A stretch of DNA of 64,000 bases from an uncultured Lachnospiraceae bacterium (GCA_900548905.1 URMK01000032.1:7167-71166); one strand, 5' to 3'. Shown: positions 49,162 through 58,835, counted from the first letter of the stretch. Made by a program: numbers and translations. The notes: a model not told the origin generated them from the letters alone.

Positions 49162-51702
49162 TCAAACCGCTTCCAGTACAACCGTTATCGTTTCGCATCC
49201 CCGGGCCTGCAGCGTTACGGTTATGACGCCTTCCCGGCCTGCTCCCCTGACGGCCGCTCTGAGCCTGCCTTCATAGGCCCTTGCCGTGGTATCAAAATAA
49301 TTTTCCTCCGACGCCGGATCGGCGCTGCCATATCCCAGAAGGATCCCCGGCCCTTCCACGCTGATATGGACTGCCGTATCCGCTTGCGGATTCCGGTTTC
49401 CTTTTTCATCCGCCACACAGATTTCCACAAAGGCGATATCGCTTCCGTCCGCCGGAATTTCCCGGCGATCCGCCTCTGCCTGAAGCATTGCGGGACAGGC
49501 TGCCGTCACGATTCGGTCCCTGCCGGTTTCTATTCCGTCCCGGCAGACGACAGTTTCAAGAATTCCGGGGGTATATACCGTCTCAAAGAGTACCCTGGCT
49601 TTCTTTTCCTTCCCTACCTCTTTTTTCTCCAGAAGCACTCCGTTTACATAAAGAGCCGCTTCCTCGGCATCCGTGTATACTTCTACGGTTACAGGTCTGC
49701 CCTCATATCCGGACCAGTTCCAGCTGCGCACCGCATTGGTCATACTCCAGCTGCTCATGTAATGCTGTTCCTCGTGGTGTTCGGGCGGCTGCACCGCCAG
49801 ATAAGGCGCTTTCCGCAAGCCCCAGATTATCTCTCTCCAGTAGGATACCGGCCGTCTGTCTCCCAGCAGGTTCATATCCCCGCAATACGCCGCTTTATAA
49901 GGATATTCCGCGTAAAAACTCATTCCCGGATTCTGTCCGTAGGAAATCTTTCCGATTCCGGCTTCCCCCAGGTAATCCCAGGCCGTCCAGGAGAAATCCC
50001 CGATAAGGTAAGGATGTTTTTGTACCAGTTCCCAGTTCACATCCAGATCCTGGGGATAGGTTTCCGAACCCACAATAATTCGGTTAGGATAGGTTATCCC
50101 GTCCGGCTCATACCGGCAGGCGGCATAATTATACCCGGCGATATCCACCTGGGCAAAGGCGCTTTCCGTCGCTTTTCCAGCGGTTTCCCCTGCCACAATT
50201 TGGTTCATCAGTTCTCCCAAATTGCTCATGGCACTGTTGATTTCCACGGTTCCCTCCATGGAACCATCTGCCGCCGGGGATTCTCCCGCTGCTATGGAAT
50301 CATCTGCCGCCGGGGATTCTTCCGCTGCTATGGAATCATTTGCCTCCGGGGAAGCATTAGCCGCCATACCTGCCATCAGATCTTCCATCCGATCCATAAT
50401 ACTCAGCATCAGGTTCACGCTGTTGGTTACAAAACGGGTATCATCCAGGCTGCGTATTTTATCTGCCAGCTTCTTTCCCCATACCGCGTCAAACCGGTTT
50501 CCGGTTTCCGGGATTTCATTTCCCACAGAGTACATGATAACGCAGGGATGGTTATAGTCCTTATTCACCAGATTGGTCACATCATGCTCCCACCACTCAG
50601 CCATATGCATGCCATAATCAAAATCCACCTTTGTGGTGGTCCAAACATCCGAGAATTCATCCATCACCAGCATGCCATACTTGTCACAGGCTTCCAGCAG
50701 CTTTCTGTTCATGGGGTAGTGAGAGCTTCTGACGGCATTATAACCCGCCTCCTTCAGCTTTTTCACCCGGAATTCCTCCGCATGGGCAAAAACCGCGGAT
50801 CCGATAATCCCGTTGTCATGATGGATACAGCCGCCCCTGAGCTTTACGGTTTCCCCGTTAATCCGGAGACCGTGAACCCTGTCCAGCTGCAGCCTGCGGA
50901 TACCAAAGCTGCCCGTCTCCTCATCCAGAACGGCTTCTCCTTCCCTGATGCGGATCCGGTATCCGTACAGGTAAGGGGTATCCACGTTCCAGAGCCTGGG
51001 TTCCTTCACATACAGCCTCTGCCGGAATGCATTCCGGGAATGCTCCTCCACGGTAACCGGCATACAATCCGACGACACCGTCGTGCCTTCTTCATCGAAC
51101 AGCTCCAGCTCCAATACCACATCCCTGGTTTTGCAGCCGGTATATTCCAATACCGCTTCCGCCCGGATCACCGCAAGATCCGTTTCCGCATCCACACAGG
51201 CCAGATGGATTCCGTCGGGTATAAAGTGCATCCGATCCGCAATCATCAGATTCACATCCCGGTAAATACCTCCCCCGGTATACCAGCGTCCGCTGGGCAC
51301 ACCGTTCTTCACCACTACCTTGATGCGGTTAGCCGCACCGAAATGAATAAATTTTGTGGCATCGATATAAAAGTTACCATAGCCATAAGGACACTGCCCC
51401 GCAAAGGAATTGTTGATATAAACAAAGGCGTTCTGATATACCCCTTCAAATTCCAGCAGGACATTCTTATCCTTATCCGCTTCCCCCACCCAAAACTCCT
51501 TGGTATAATGGCAATTTTCCTCCACAAAAAAACCGTTTCCGCTTCCGTTCAAGGCTTTGCCGTCACGGGGTTTTCCTACAGAGGCATCATGCGGAAGGGT
51601 TACCGGTTTTCCGGTATTCTGCCCCTTTTGTATCAGTGCATCCAGCGCACCTCCCCCTCCGTCATGGTATATCCAGTTGTCATTAAAGCTGATTTTCTCC
51701 AC
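49162..51702 (-). CDS. Glycoside hydrolase family 2 (beta-galactosidase/glucuronidase-like)
   Basis: An 846-residue GH2 enzyme: an N-terminal jelly roll, an Ig-like domain, a TIM barrel with acid/base Glu396 in SVGNEIPETG and nucleophile Glu547 in IVGSETYPQD, then Ig-like domains (DUF4982-type start at WSWNWSGYEGRPVTVEVYTD). The start is a GTG at 51702 with AAGGGAGCGG upstream; eight more codons to 51726 have no support. Between the catalytic residues, residues 444-479 are a Ser/Pro/Ala-rich tandem repeat unlike normal GH2 sequence. There is no signal peptide, so it acts on imported sugars. It is divergent from an AraC gene. Confidence 0.9.
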   Translation of the reverse strand: MEKISFNDNWIYHDGGGGALDALIQKGQNTGKPVTLPHDASVGKPRDGKALNGSGNGFFVEENCHYTKEFWVGEADKDKNVLLEFEGVYQNAFVYINNSFAGQCPYGYGNFYIDATKFIHFGAANRIKVVVKNGVPSGRWYTGGGIYRDVNLMIADRMHFIPDGIHLACVDAETDLAVIRAEAVLEYTGCKTRDVVLELELFDEEGTTVSSDCMPVTVEEHSRNAFRQRLYVKEPRLWNVDTPYLYGYRIRIREGEAVLDEETGSFGIRRLQLDRVHGLRINGETVKLRGGCIHHDNGIIGSAVFAHAEEFRVKKLKEAGYNAVRSSHYPMNRKLLEACDKYGMLVMDEFSDVWTTTKVDFDYGMHMAEWWEHDVTNLVNKDYNHPCVIMYSVGNEIPETGNRFDAVWGKKLADKIRSLDDTRFVTNSVNLMLSIMDRMEDLMAGMAANASPEANDSIAAEESPAADDSIAAGESPAADGSMEGTVEINSAMSNLGELMNQIVAGETAGKATESAFAQVDIAGYNYAACRYEPDGITYPNRIIVGSETYPQDLDVNWELVQKHPYLIGDFSWTAWDYLGEAGIGKISYGQNPGMSFYAEYPYKAAYCGDMNLLGDRRPVSYWREIIWGLRKAPYLAVQPPEHHEEQHYMSSWSMTNAVRSWNWSGYEGRPVTVEVYTDAEEAALYVNGVLLEKKEVGKEKKARVLFETVYTPGILETVVCRDGIETGRDRIVTAACPAMLQAEADRREIPADGSDIAFVEICVADEKGNRNPQADTAVHISVEGPGILLGYGSADPASEENYFDTTARAYEGRLRAAVRGAGREGVITVTLQARGCETITVVLEAV
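50265..50372. repeat. 36-bp in-frame tandem repeat inside the GH2 gene
   Basis: Copies at 50265-50300 and 50301-50336 differ by one base; a third, diverged copy runs to about 50372. They encode a 12-residue unit (AAGESPAADDSI-like) on a surface loop between the two catalytic glutamates. The near identity means recent duplication or slippage. Confidence 0.85.
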
Positions 51703-51750
51703 GTCCGCTCCCTTCCGCGCCTGCACGCATACCGGTTTTCTTTTTTACCT

Positions 51751-51790
51751 GGTTCGTGTATACTGTAAACTACAGCAACTATCCCGAACC
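51751..51790. promoter_or_regulatory. Nested inverted repeats between the GH2 and AraC genes
   Basis: GGTTCG (51751-51756) pairs with CGAACC (51785-51790), and inside it CTGTA-AAC-TACAG (51763-51775) is a second palindrome. This 158-bp divergent region is the likely binding site for the AraC regulator at 51886 (inference). Confidence 0.4.
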
Positions 51791-51885
51791 GTTACCAATA
51801 GTATAAAAAGAAGGGCGTACGTCCGCAATAACGGGAACCGAACCCCTTCTGCCGCACTGTAACCAAAACCAACCTGGAGAAATCG

Positions 51886-52950
51886 ATGAAATATGAATCT
51901 GTAGCAAGGGAAAAATCTCTGGAGCAGCTGCTCCGTGAGGCCCCGGATAATCTGGTCGTGCTCAATCCCGACAGCAGTACCCTGCAGCTGTATGAGCTGC
52001 ACACGCCTTTCATGATTCTGCTGGAAACCTGCCATGAAAAAAAGGATTTTATTTCTATGTACCAAATTACAGAACAGGCGTCCTTTTCTTCCCAGCTGAC
52101 CTTTTCCGGCTATGCAAATCTGATAAACAGGCCGCTGCACCAGCACAGCTGCTATGAAATCATGTTTGTTCTTTCCGGCTCTGTCACCAATCATGTGGAA
52201 AATCAGACCTTCACCTACGGCCCCGGCCAATGCTGTGTAATGAATAAGAATATCAAGCACTGCGAGGAATTATCCGGTGATTTCCAGGTGGTCTTTTTTA
52301 TGATACAGGATATTTTCCTGGAACAGCTTTTAGCGGAATATGAACCGGCTTCCCGTGCCTCTTTGGGGGATACCAATCCTGTGTTTCAGCTCTATTTGGA
52401 CAGCCTGAATAAAAACAGGCGTTTTGACAAGGTGTATCTGGATTACCTGCCTGTCATTCCTGCGGACGGCGCTCTGGAACGGCTGCATCCTCTTTTTAAT
52501 TTTATGGTGGAAGAAATCCGGAAAACGGAACCGGGCTCCCGGTTCTTTCTGAAAGTGGCTTTTTCCCGCTTTCTCCGGATCCTGCACACGCCGTCCCTTT
52601 ACTGCATGGACAGAGTGCAGTCTGATGCCAGCGGACAGGAATACATTTATTCCAAGGTATGCCATATCATGGAAGCCGGCCGCGGCCGGGTTTCCCGGGA
52701 ATATCTGGAAATGCAGCTGCACTATAACGGCGAATACCTGAACCGAATCGTTAAAAAATACAGCGGAAAAACATTATTGGAATATGGACAGGATATCTAT
52801 CTGGAGGAAGCCCGCAGGCTGCTTTTGGATACAGACATGAGTATATCAGATATTATAACGGAACTGGGGTTTTCCAACCGCAGCCATTTTTACAGGGTCT
52901 TCCGGAGGGCCTTCGGCGAAACGCCGCTGGATTACCGCAACAGGCAGTGA
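51886..52950 (+). CDS. AraC-family regulator of the GH2 gene
   Basis: A 354-residue regulator. A cupin-type sensor (RPLHQHSCYEIMFVLSGSV, TYGPGQCCVMNKNIKHCEEL) occupies the middle, preceded by 75 residues of unknown function, and the AraC HTHs are at the C-terminus (LEMQLHYNGEYLNRIVKKY, SDIITELGFSNRSHFYRVF). The ATG has GGAG seven bases upstream. It is transcribed away from the GH2 gene and probably activates it when a beta-galactoside or related sugar is present (inference). Confidence 0.88.
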   Translation: MKYESVAREKSLEQLLREAPDNLVVLNPDSSTLQLYELHTPFMILLETCHEKKDFISMYQITEQASFSSQLTFSGYANLINRPLHQHSCYEIMFVLSGSVTNHVENQTFTYGPGQCCVMNKNIKHCEELSGDFQVVFFMIQDIFLEQLLAEYEPASRASLGDTNPVFQLYLDSLNKNRRFDKVYLDYLPVIPADGALERLHPLFNFMVEEIRKTEPGSRFFLKVAFSRFLRILHTPSLYCMDRVQSDASGQEYIYSKVCHIMEAGRGRVSREYLEMQLHYNGEYLNRIVKKYSGKTLLEYGQDIYLEEARRLLLDTDMSISDIITELGFSNRSHFYRVFRRAFGETPLDYRNRQ

Positions 52951-52974
52951 GACGGGGGATATGCCCTCAAGGTG

Positions 52975-53038
52975 TCAGCCAGGAACAAGTCTGCCTGCTC
53001 ACGGCATCAGCCAGGAACAGGTATGCCTGCCCCTGGCT
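52975..53038. repeat. Two-copy 32-bp direct repeat
   Basis: TCAGCCAGGAACAAGTCTGC at 52975 and TCAGCCAGGAACAGGTATGC at 53007 start 32 bp apart, with further similarity downstream. It lies between the AraC stop and the convergent oxidoreductase stop. Only two copies, no spacer regularity. Confidence 0.7.
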
Positions 53039-53070
53039 GCTTGCCGCAATCCCCCGCATCAAGCTGCTGT

Positions 53071-54147
53071 CTATTTTACTTTCCTTGCCAGCATCTGTGC
53101 CTTCACACACAGCTCCGCCGCCTTCAGCGCATGGGCCTGTGTCATGGCATTCTCTGTCCGGTTGATACAATCCAGTATCAGCTGCCCGAAATAAGGGAAG
53201 CCCACCTGCCCGCTGACATTCCTGTAATGCTCGCCGTCTTTGTCCGCCCAGAAAACATGGTCGCCGGCTTCTTCTTTGGCTACATCCACATATTTACGCA
53301 GTTCTATATAACCTTCCGTTCCCAGGATAAAGGTGCGGCCGTCCCCCCAGGTGGAAAGGCCGTCAGGTGTGAACCAATCCACACGGAAATAACCCATGGC
53401 ACCGTTATTTCCCACAAGAGTGGCATCCCCGAAATCATCCAGTTCGGGATATTCCGGATGATTGTAATTCCCTATTTCACTGTTCACCACCGTGGCATCC
53501 GTTGCCCCTGTATAATACAGAAACTGCTCAATCTGATGGCTTCCGATATCACAGAGAATCCCGCCGTATTTGTCCTTTTCAAAAAACCAGTCCGGCCTGG
53601 AAGACGCACTCAGGCGGTGAGGACCCATTCCCAGAACCTGGATTACCTTGCCGATGGCTCCCTGCTGTATCAGTTCCCCTGCATATATGGCACTTTCCAC
53701 CTGGAGACGCTCACTGTAGCTGACCATATATTTCCGGCCGGTTTCACGGATAGTCTCCTTTACCATTTCCAGCTGCTCCAGCGTAGTAAGAGGCGCTTTG
53801 TCCACAAAATAATCCTTTCCCGCTTTCATGGCACGTACACCCAAAGCCGCGCGTTCCGAAGTAATACAGGCGGCAGCCACCAGGCGCACCTGGGGATCGT
53901 TGTAAATCTGCTCCTCGCTTTCCGCTGCTTTTACCTCTTCCTTTTCATAGGTTTTTATAAAAGCCGCCACCTTGGCCGGATCCGGATCGTAAACCCACTT
54001 CAGGGTAGCCCCTGCTTCCAGAAGCCCGTTGCACATCCCATAAATGTGCCCATGATCCAGCCCTATGGCCGCAAATACAAATTCCCCCTTATTCACCACC
54101 GGATTGGGCTTTCCTTTGGGTGCATAGTCCATACCGCTTTTATTCAT
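53071..54147 (-). CDS. Gfo/Idh/MocA-family oxidoreductase (second of pair)
   Basis: A 358-residue NAD(P)-dependent dehydrogenase-like protein. The Rossmann start FAAIGLDHGHIYGMCNGLL is unusual, with GLDHGH instead of GxGxxG, as in the MviM-like subset. The catalytic-type lysine lies in KDYFVDKAPLTTLEQLEMV, and the C-terminal alpha/beta domain contains GGILCDIGSHQIEQFLYYTG. Members oxidise or isomerise sugars and inositols or remove sugar from glycosides by a redox mechanism. AAAGGAG precedes the ATG. It follows the related gene by 36 bases, forming a two-gene operon. Confidence 0.88.
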   Translation of the reverse strand: MNKSGMDYAPKGKPNPVVNKGEFVFAAIGLDHGHIYGMCNGLLEAGATLKWVYDPDPAKVAAFIKTYEKEEVKAAESEEQIYNDPQVRLVAAACITSERAALGVRAMKAGKDYFVDKAPLTTLEQLEMVKETIRETGRKYMVSYSERLQVESAIYAGELIQQGAIGKVIQVLGMGPHRLSASSRPDWFFEKDKYGGILCDIGSHQIEQFLYYTGATDATVVNSEIGNYNHPEYPELDDFGDATLVGNNGAMGYFRVDWFTPDGLSTWGDGRTFILGTEGYIELRKYVDVAKEEAGDHVFWADKDGEHYRNVSGQVGFPYFGQLILDCINRTENAMTQAHALKAAELCVKAQMLARKVK

Positions 54148-54183
54148 TTTTTCTCCTTTCCGCCCGGAAACCAGACGTTCCTT

Positions 54184-55350
54184 CTATTTATAATTTCCCA
54201 CCGTAATGTCTTCTGCGGCAAAATTCTCCACGCTTGCGGATTTTTCATAAAAATGGACTGCATTCCGGAGAAGCCCCTCCATGGTGTAGTATTCATCCTC
54301 CACCGCAATCGGCAGGCTCACCGTCCTTTTCTGGAAACCGGCTTTATAGATCGCCGTGATCAGTTCCACTGTTTTTCTTCCGTCCTCACCGGTAATAAAA
54401 GGGCGGGTTCCTTTTTCCAGGGCGGATAATACATTTTCTATTTCACCCGTATGTCCCTCATAGGAAAGATCCTCTATAGAATCATAGAAGTCATCCAGTT
54501 CCTTCATCAGCTCCTGGTTATGCTCCGGAACGGGAAATCCATTTGCCTGCGTCACTTCCGCCACACAGGACCAGGGTGCTGCCAGCTTGGCATTTTCACA
54601 TTGAAGCACAATGCCCTGCTCTTCCCCGTGGTGGACTACGGAGCTGGTCACCTCCGCCACCGAACCGTCTTTATAACGCAGGGCGGCAAAGGAAAGATCC
54701 TCCACTTCCGAATTATCATGCATTACATTTGCCAGAACGGAAGTCACCTCTTCCGGAAGCCCGCCCTGGATCCAGTTAATCATATCGATGTGGTGCACGG
54801 CATGGTTCAGAGTGGGACCGCCGCCTTCCTTTTCCCAGGTGCCTCTCCACCATAAATCATAATAGCAATGACCCCTCCACCACAAGGAATTAACATGGGC
54901 ACAGCGTATGTTACCTGCCAGACCGCTTTCCACCGTCTTTTTCAGCTTGTATATGCTGTTCCGGAAACGATTCTGGGCAACAATCCCCATGGTTACCCCG
55001 TTTTTCTTCTCCGCCTCCAACATGGCGTCGCATTCCTTCAGGCTAGGCGCCATCGGTTTTTCCACCAGCACATTACAGCCAGCATTCATACAGTTTACAG
55101 CGATCTGTGCATGGGAAGACGGCGGCGTGCATACATGGACCAAATCAATTTTAAGTCCCGATGCCAGAAGCGCTTCGTGGCTGTCAAACACCTGCGCCTC
55201 CTCCAGCCGGTATTTCTCTTTGGCCGCCTCCGCTTTTTCCGGATAAATATCCACAAGCGCCACTATTTTACATCTCTCCGGGAAGGTAAGAAGCCCCTGT
55301 ATATGGCTTACCGATATATTCCCCGTTCCCACAACTGCCGCATTAATCAT
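54184..55350 (-). CDS. Gfo/Idh/MocA-family oxidoreductase (first of pair)
   Basis: A 388-residue protein with a classical NAD-binding start INAAVVGTGNISVSHIQGL, VHVCTPPSSHAQIAVNCMNAG, the lysine motif CNVLVEKPMAPSLKE and the C-terminal domain with GGPTLNHAVHHIDMINWIQG. It is the first gene of the pair; GGGAGGC precedes the ATG. Paired Gfo/Idh/MocA enzymes next to GH2 and sugar regulators are often used for oxidation-assisted glycoside or uronate breakdown (inference). It shares its upstream region with the divergent CPBP protease gene. Confidence 0.9.
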   Translation of the reverse strand: MINAAVVGTGNISVSHIQGLLTFPERCKIVALVDIYPEKAEAAKEKYRLEEAQVFDSHEALLASGLKIDLVHVCTPPSSHAQIAVNCMNAGCNVLVEKPMAPSLKECDAMLEAEKKNGVTMGIVAQNRFRNSIYKLKKTVESGLAGNIRCAHVNSLWWRGHCYYDLWWRGTWEKEGGGPTLNHAVHHIDMINWIQGGLPEEVTSVLANVMHDNSEVEDLSFAALRYKDGSVAEVTSSVVHHGEEQGIVLQCENAKLAAPWSCVAEVTQANGFPVPEHNQELMKELDDFYDSIEDLSYEGHTGEIENVLSALEKGTRPFITGEDGRKTVELITAIYKAGFQKRTVSLPIAVEDEYYTMEGLLRNAVHFYEKSASVENFAAEDITVGNYK

Positions 55351-55515
55351 AAATAGCCTCCCTTTTTATTGATTCTTTCCAGGACTTGGCTGCGGCGGCG
55401 CCACATCCACCCCCAAGAAAAAAACTTTTTATCCTCTGCTGCTGCTTTTTTTATCTTAGCACAGCCTCGGCACAAATTCTTTGCGTGTTTTGCCATAAAG
55501 TATGCGTTTATTGTG

Positions 55516-55544
55516 TTTACAGAAAACGAAAAAAAGAGTATAGT
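55516..55544 (+). promoter_or_regulatory. Promoter of the CPBP protease gene
   Basis: TTTACA (55516-55521), a 17-base spacer and TATAGT (55539-55544) lie about 50 bases before the ATG at 55596. AGAGGGAGA serves as the ribosome site. Confidence 0.7.
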
Positions 55545-55595
55545 AGACGAAACGATAAACAGTAAATAAAAAAACAAAAGAGGGAGACAACGAAT

Positions 55596-56237
55596 ATGGC
55601 GCTCATTCTGTCCGGCATAATTACCGCAGGTGTCAATCTGCTGGTATTTTCTTTCATACCATTTCTATGGTGGTTCTTCAGGCACAGGAAGGAAGATTCT
55701 TTTTTTAAGTGGCTTGGTTTCATCCGCCCCAGGCTGAAAAGCAAATGGTGGATGCTTCTCCTTTTTGCCGTTATCTACTACTTTTTTTATAACTTTGATT
55801 TTACGCAGTGGATTTCCCCGGAAACCATGGAATACCTGGAGGGAAGCGGCTCCGTATCGGTGAATGCATTTGCCGGCATAGGAGCGGCCGCCATTCTTCC
55901 TGCGTTTATTGAAAATTTTATCGGGAACGGAGTTGCCGAAGAGATCCTGTACAGGGGCTTCTTCTGTAAACGCTTCTGCCATAAGCTGGGCTGTGTAAAA
56001 GGAATCCTTCTCCAGGCCGTTCTGTTCGGCCTGATGCACAACGCCCTGTATCTGCTGGCCGGACTCCAGGTAGGTCTGTGGTATCACCTGCTCATGTTCC
56101 TGTTTACAGGAATGGCCGCCCTTCTTTTAGGATGGCTGAATGAAAAAATCTTTAACGGTTCCATACTGCCGGGAATCCTTCTTCATGGTGCCGGCAATTT
56201 TCTGAATTCCATGCTCATGGCATTTTCTATTATGTAA
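55596..56237 (+). CDS. CPBP-family intramembrane metalloprotease (CAAX protease-like)
   Basis: A 213-residue membrane protein with about six helices. The conserved motifs are VAEEILYRGFF (Glu115, Glu116, Arg120) and a second FGLMHNALY with the metal-binding histidine, then ILLHGAGNF with the third motif. CPBP/Abi proteins cleave prenylated or bacteriocin-related substrates, and in many bacteria their role is unknown. No bacteriocin precursor is seen beside it. Monocistronic, with its own promoter and a terminator at 56284-56341. Confidence 0.9.
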   Translation: MALILSGIITAGVNLLVFSFIPFLWWFFRHRKEDSFFKWLGFIRPRLKSKWWMLLLFAVIYYFFYNFDFTQWISPETMEYLEGSGSVSVNAFAGIGAAAILPAFIENFIGNGVAEEILYRGFFCKRFCHKLGCVKGILLQAVLFGLMHNALYLLAGLQVGLWYHLLMFLFTGMAALLLGWLNEKIFNGSILPGILLHGAGNFLNSMLMAFSIM

Positions 56238-56283
56238 TGCCGATACCAAACAGTTTTCCGTGGTTCGCCTGCAAGAGATGGGA

Positions 56284-56341
56284 AAAAAACGACGCGCCCA
56301 AACCGGAGAAAGAACCCGGAACAGGCCGCGTCATTTTTTTA
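56284..56341. terminator. Bidirectional terminator-like hairpin
   Basis: AAAAAACGACGCG (from 56284) is complementary in part to CGCGTCATTTTTTT (ending near 56341), with additional pairing of CCGG blocks inside. U-tracts occur on both strands. It separates the convergent CPBP and AraC genes and would end the minus-strand operon from 63.7 kb. Confidence 0.65.
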
Positions 56342-56354
56342 TCTGCACCCGCAT

Positions 56355-57200
56355 CTACTTCATGAGAAAGCCTTTTTGATATTGTCCGGGTGATATTCCC
56401 GCTATTTTCTTAAAGGTACGGATAAAATTATTGTAGTCATTAAAGCCGGACAGATAACAGGCTTCCGTCACACTCTTTCCCTCTGTCAGAAGCTGCTTGG
56501 CCGCTGCGGTCTTTTTAATCAGAATATAGTGATACAGCGTATTACCGGTCTGCTGCTTAAACAGGTGGCTCAAATAATACCTGTCTATGGAAAAGCATTC
56601 CGCTATGCTGGCCAATGACAGCTCCGGGGAAAGGTGGGTATCGATATAATCCAGGATTGCCGTTATGGTTTTATCCGGTATTACCGGCTTTTCCTGTCGG
56701 AATTGCCTGTACAGTGAGTTGACATATACCAGCAGTTCCGCCAGGCAGGAGACGGTGAGGATATCCGCTCCGTATTCCGGGGAACTGCTGACGCCATCCA
56801 GTCTTTTACATAGCTTAATCAGGTTATCCATTTGTTCTTCAGACAGCAAAATTACATTGTCACTTCCCGGGCGGTGGTTCTGAAAGCAGCCGAGAAGGTT
56901 GGTCGAACGGGTGGACATCCCCTGAACCAGCCGGGGATTGAAATGAACGGCTATCCTTTTGTAAGGAATCTCTCCGTAATGGCAGGCTCTGTGAATTTCC
57001 CTGTCATTGAAAACAGCAAGATGCCCTCTCTGCATGTGATGAAAGGATTGCTCAATATACAGATCCACATCTCCGCCCTGAAACAGATAAATTTCATAAT
57101 CTTCATGAAAATGAAACCGGGCGTCACAGGGTTCCTCTGTATATAGATCCATGATGGAAATGGAATCCCGTAATTCCAAATAATATTCATCACTGTTCAT
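56355..57200 (-). CDS. AraC-family regulator at the end of the isomerase/transketolase operon
   Basis: A 281-residue regulator with a cupin-like arm (DARFHFHEDYEIYLFQGGDV) and two AraC HTHs (LASIAECFSIDRYYLSHLF, VTEACYLSGFNDYNNFIRTF). The double ATG at 57203/57200 follows GGGGAGAAT; I use the second. It lies 61 bases downstream of the DUF5060-type hydrolase gene in the same direction with no terminator between, so it is probably the last gene of that operon and its specific activator (inference). Confidence 0.87.
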   Translation of the reverse strand: MNSDEYYLELRDSISIMDLYTEEPCDARFHFHEDYEIYLFQGGDVDLYIEQSFHHMQRGHLAVFNDREIHRACHYGEIPYKRIAVHFNPRLVQGMSTRSTNLLGCFQNHRPGSDNVILLSEEQMDNLIKLCKRLDGVSSSPEYGADILTVSCLAELLVYVNSLYRQFRQEKPVIPDKTITAILDYIDTHLSPELSLASIAECFSIDRYYLSHLFKQQTGNTLYHYILIKKTAAAKQLLTEGKSVTEACYLSGFNDYNNFIRTFKKIAGISPGQYQKGFLMK

Positions 57201-57261
57201 CATATTCTCTCCCCGTCCCACCTGTTTCTGCCGGCAGGTTTTCACCCTATATTTGGTGCTT

Positions 57262-58800
57262 TTACCTTTCCTTTTTTATCTGTACCGCCATGTAAGGCTT
57301 TCCCGGAAGCTCTACACGGAATTTACCGCAGAATACCCCTCTGTCCTCCACATTCATATCCCAGGTATCGATCACCTTTACGCGGAACGGTGTCGTTTCG
57401 TCAAAATGGAACTCCCGGAAGGAAGGACGCATGAAGCTGTAGTAAAACAGATAATACTCTTTAACAGACTCCCTTTCTCCATCCGGTTCCTCCGGTACCG
57501 CACATACCTCATCCCAGCTCCGTGGATACGGCATAAGGCCGCTCCCCGGCGTTTCACACATGATCTCATGAAGCAGGCCAAAACGCTTATAGCTTTCACC
57601 ATGAAGCTTACCGCCATGGGACCACCACAGAATATCCTCCGTATTCATGTAGGTTTCCCCATGTCCGGGATATCCCCCCCGGCAGGCAGCCTCCCAGAAA
57701 CGCCTGAGCATCTCCTCTCCGCTGATATTTCCCCAACCATGCTGGATGTTACCTTCATAGGCGATTTCATCCATCACAACGGGCTTGCGGAACTTCTCTC
57801 TCCATTCGTTGACCAGCTCCGAAGATTTATACAGGTCTACCCGCTGGATGCTGCAATGGGTAATCCAGGGCCTGCTGTGATCATACATTCTCATGCAGTT
57901 ATGGATGGAACGCAGATGATGATAGGGATCCTTTTCCACAAGGATGGCCCCGTAGCGCTCCCAGTCCTCCTCCGTTTTGCTTTTCATCAGATCAAATTCA
58001 TTGGCAAGGGACCACCAAATATTACGATAGGACGAAAATCTGGCGATTACATATTTCCAGTAAAAGTCGTCCTGATCTTTATCCATGACGGAAAAGCCCC
58101 ACCGGTCATAGGGATGCATTACAATCAAATCCGCCTCTATGCCCAGATCCCGCAGGGCAAGGATACATTTTTCAATATGCCTGAAATGCGCCGTATTAAA
58201 GCGGTAAAAATCCCACTTGTTTCCTTCGGAATATCCGTTATAGTCCCAGAAATTTTCCCTGGTCAGGACACTGGAGTCCATAGGGCTTCCTTCATAGGGA
58301 TAGGAGCGGGGTTCTCCCAGATTATAGTCGTAATGCTTGGGAAAAATGCAGAAACGGATTTTATTAAATGCACTGTTTTTAAGTGTTTCCAGTGTCTCGT
58401 CAATCCTTTCATCTGTCTGAAGATCCCATACATAGCAGGTAGTCCCTATGGAATAATAAGGAGTTCCGTCTTCATAGGCAAAATGATAGGTATCGGCCAC
58501 TCTCACCGGCCCGTGATTGCCTTCCCCCGCCGGGGTACAGACAAAGCTCCCCTTTTCTTCCTCTTCAAGAAAATCTGCCGTTATGGTAAATGTATAATCT
58601 CCTTCAAAGGAGGGCATAAAACGTACTTTATAGACCCCGTCCCCGTCATAAAAGCCATCCGCTTCAACCTTTTCCTGTCCGCCTACAAAACTCCCTTTTA
58701 TTGTATGATCCAAAAAGGGGTTGCCTTCTGCGGGACCCGGGCAGCTGACTTCCCACACATCCCATCTTTCCGCCTGTTCCTGATAACTTATTTTACTCAT
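57262..58800 (-). CDS. DUF5060/DUF4038-like (apiosidase-like) glycoside hydrolase
   Basis: A 512-residue cytoplasmic protein. An N-terminal beta-sandwich (DUF5060-like, residues 1-95, GVYKVRFMPSFEGDYTFTI), a central TIM barrel beginning YYSIGTTCYVWDLQTDERID in the DUF4038/GH140-like pattern, and a C-terminal DUF5605-like domain. Candidate catalytic acids are Glu in WWSLANEFDLM and Glu in KPVVMDEIAYEGN. DUF4038 proteins include GH140 apiosidases, but the family also contains enzymes of other specificity. AAAGGAGAG precedes the ATG. It follows the FGGY kinase by 35 bases, so the hydrolase and the sugar-catabolic genes work on the same substrate. Confidence 0.8.
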   Translation of the reverse strand: MSKISYQEQAERWDVWEVSCPGPAEGNPFLDHTIKGSFVGGQEKVEADGFYDGDGVYKVRFMPSFEGDYTFTITADFLEEEEKGSFVCTPAGEGNHGPVRVADTYHFAYEDGTPYYSIGTTCYVWDLQTDERIDETLETLKNSAFNKIRFCIFPKHYDYNLGEPRSYPYEGSPMDSSVLTRENFWDYNGYSEGNKWDFYRFNTAHFRHIEKCILALRDLGIEADLIVMHPYDRWGFSVMDKDQDDFYWKYVIARFSSYRNIWWSLANEFDLMKSKTEEDWERYGAILVEKDPYHHLRSIHNCMRMYDHSRPWITHCSIQRVDLYKSSELVNEWREKFRKPVVMDEIAYEGNIQHGWGNISGEEMLRRFWEAACRGGYPGHGETYMNTEDILWWSHGGKLHGESYKRFGLLHEIMCETPGSGLMPYPRSWDEVCAVPEEPDGERESVKEYYLFYYSFMRPSFREFHFDETTPFRVKVIDTWDMNVEDRGVFCGKFRVELPGKPYMAVQIKKER

Positions 58801-58835
58801 AACCCATTCTCTCCTTTTATGTTTTCACACGCGGT

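Noticed and set aside
49366..51768. An open frame of about 800 codons on the plus strand opposite the GH2 gene.
   Set aside because: It is a shadow frame. The minus strand has a full GH2 enzyme with both catalytic residues and a good ribosome site, while the plus frame gives no recognisable domain.
52975..53038. Repeated 32-bp units as a CRISPR array.
   Set aside because: Only two imperfect copies, back to back, with no spacers and no cas genes.
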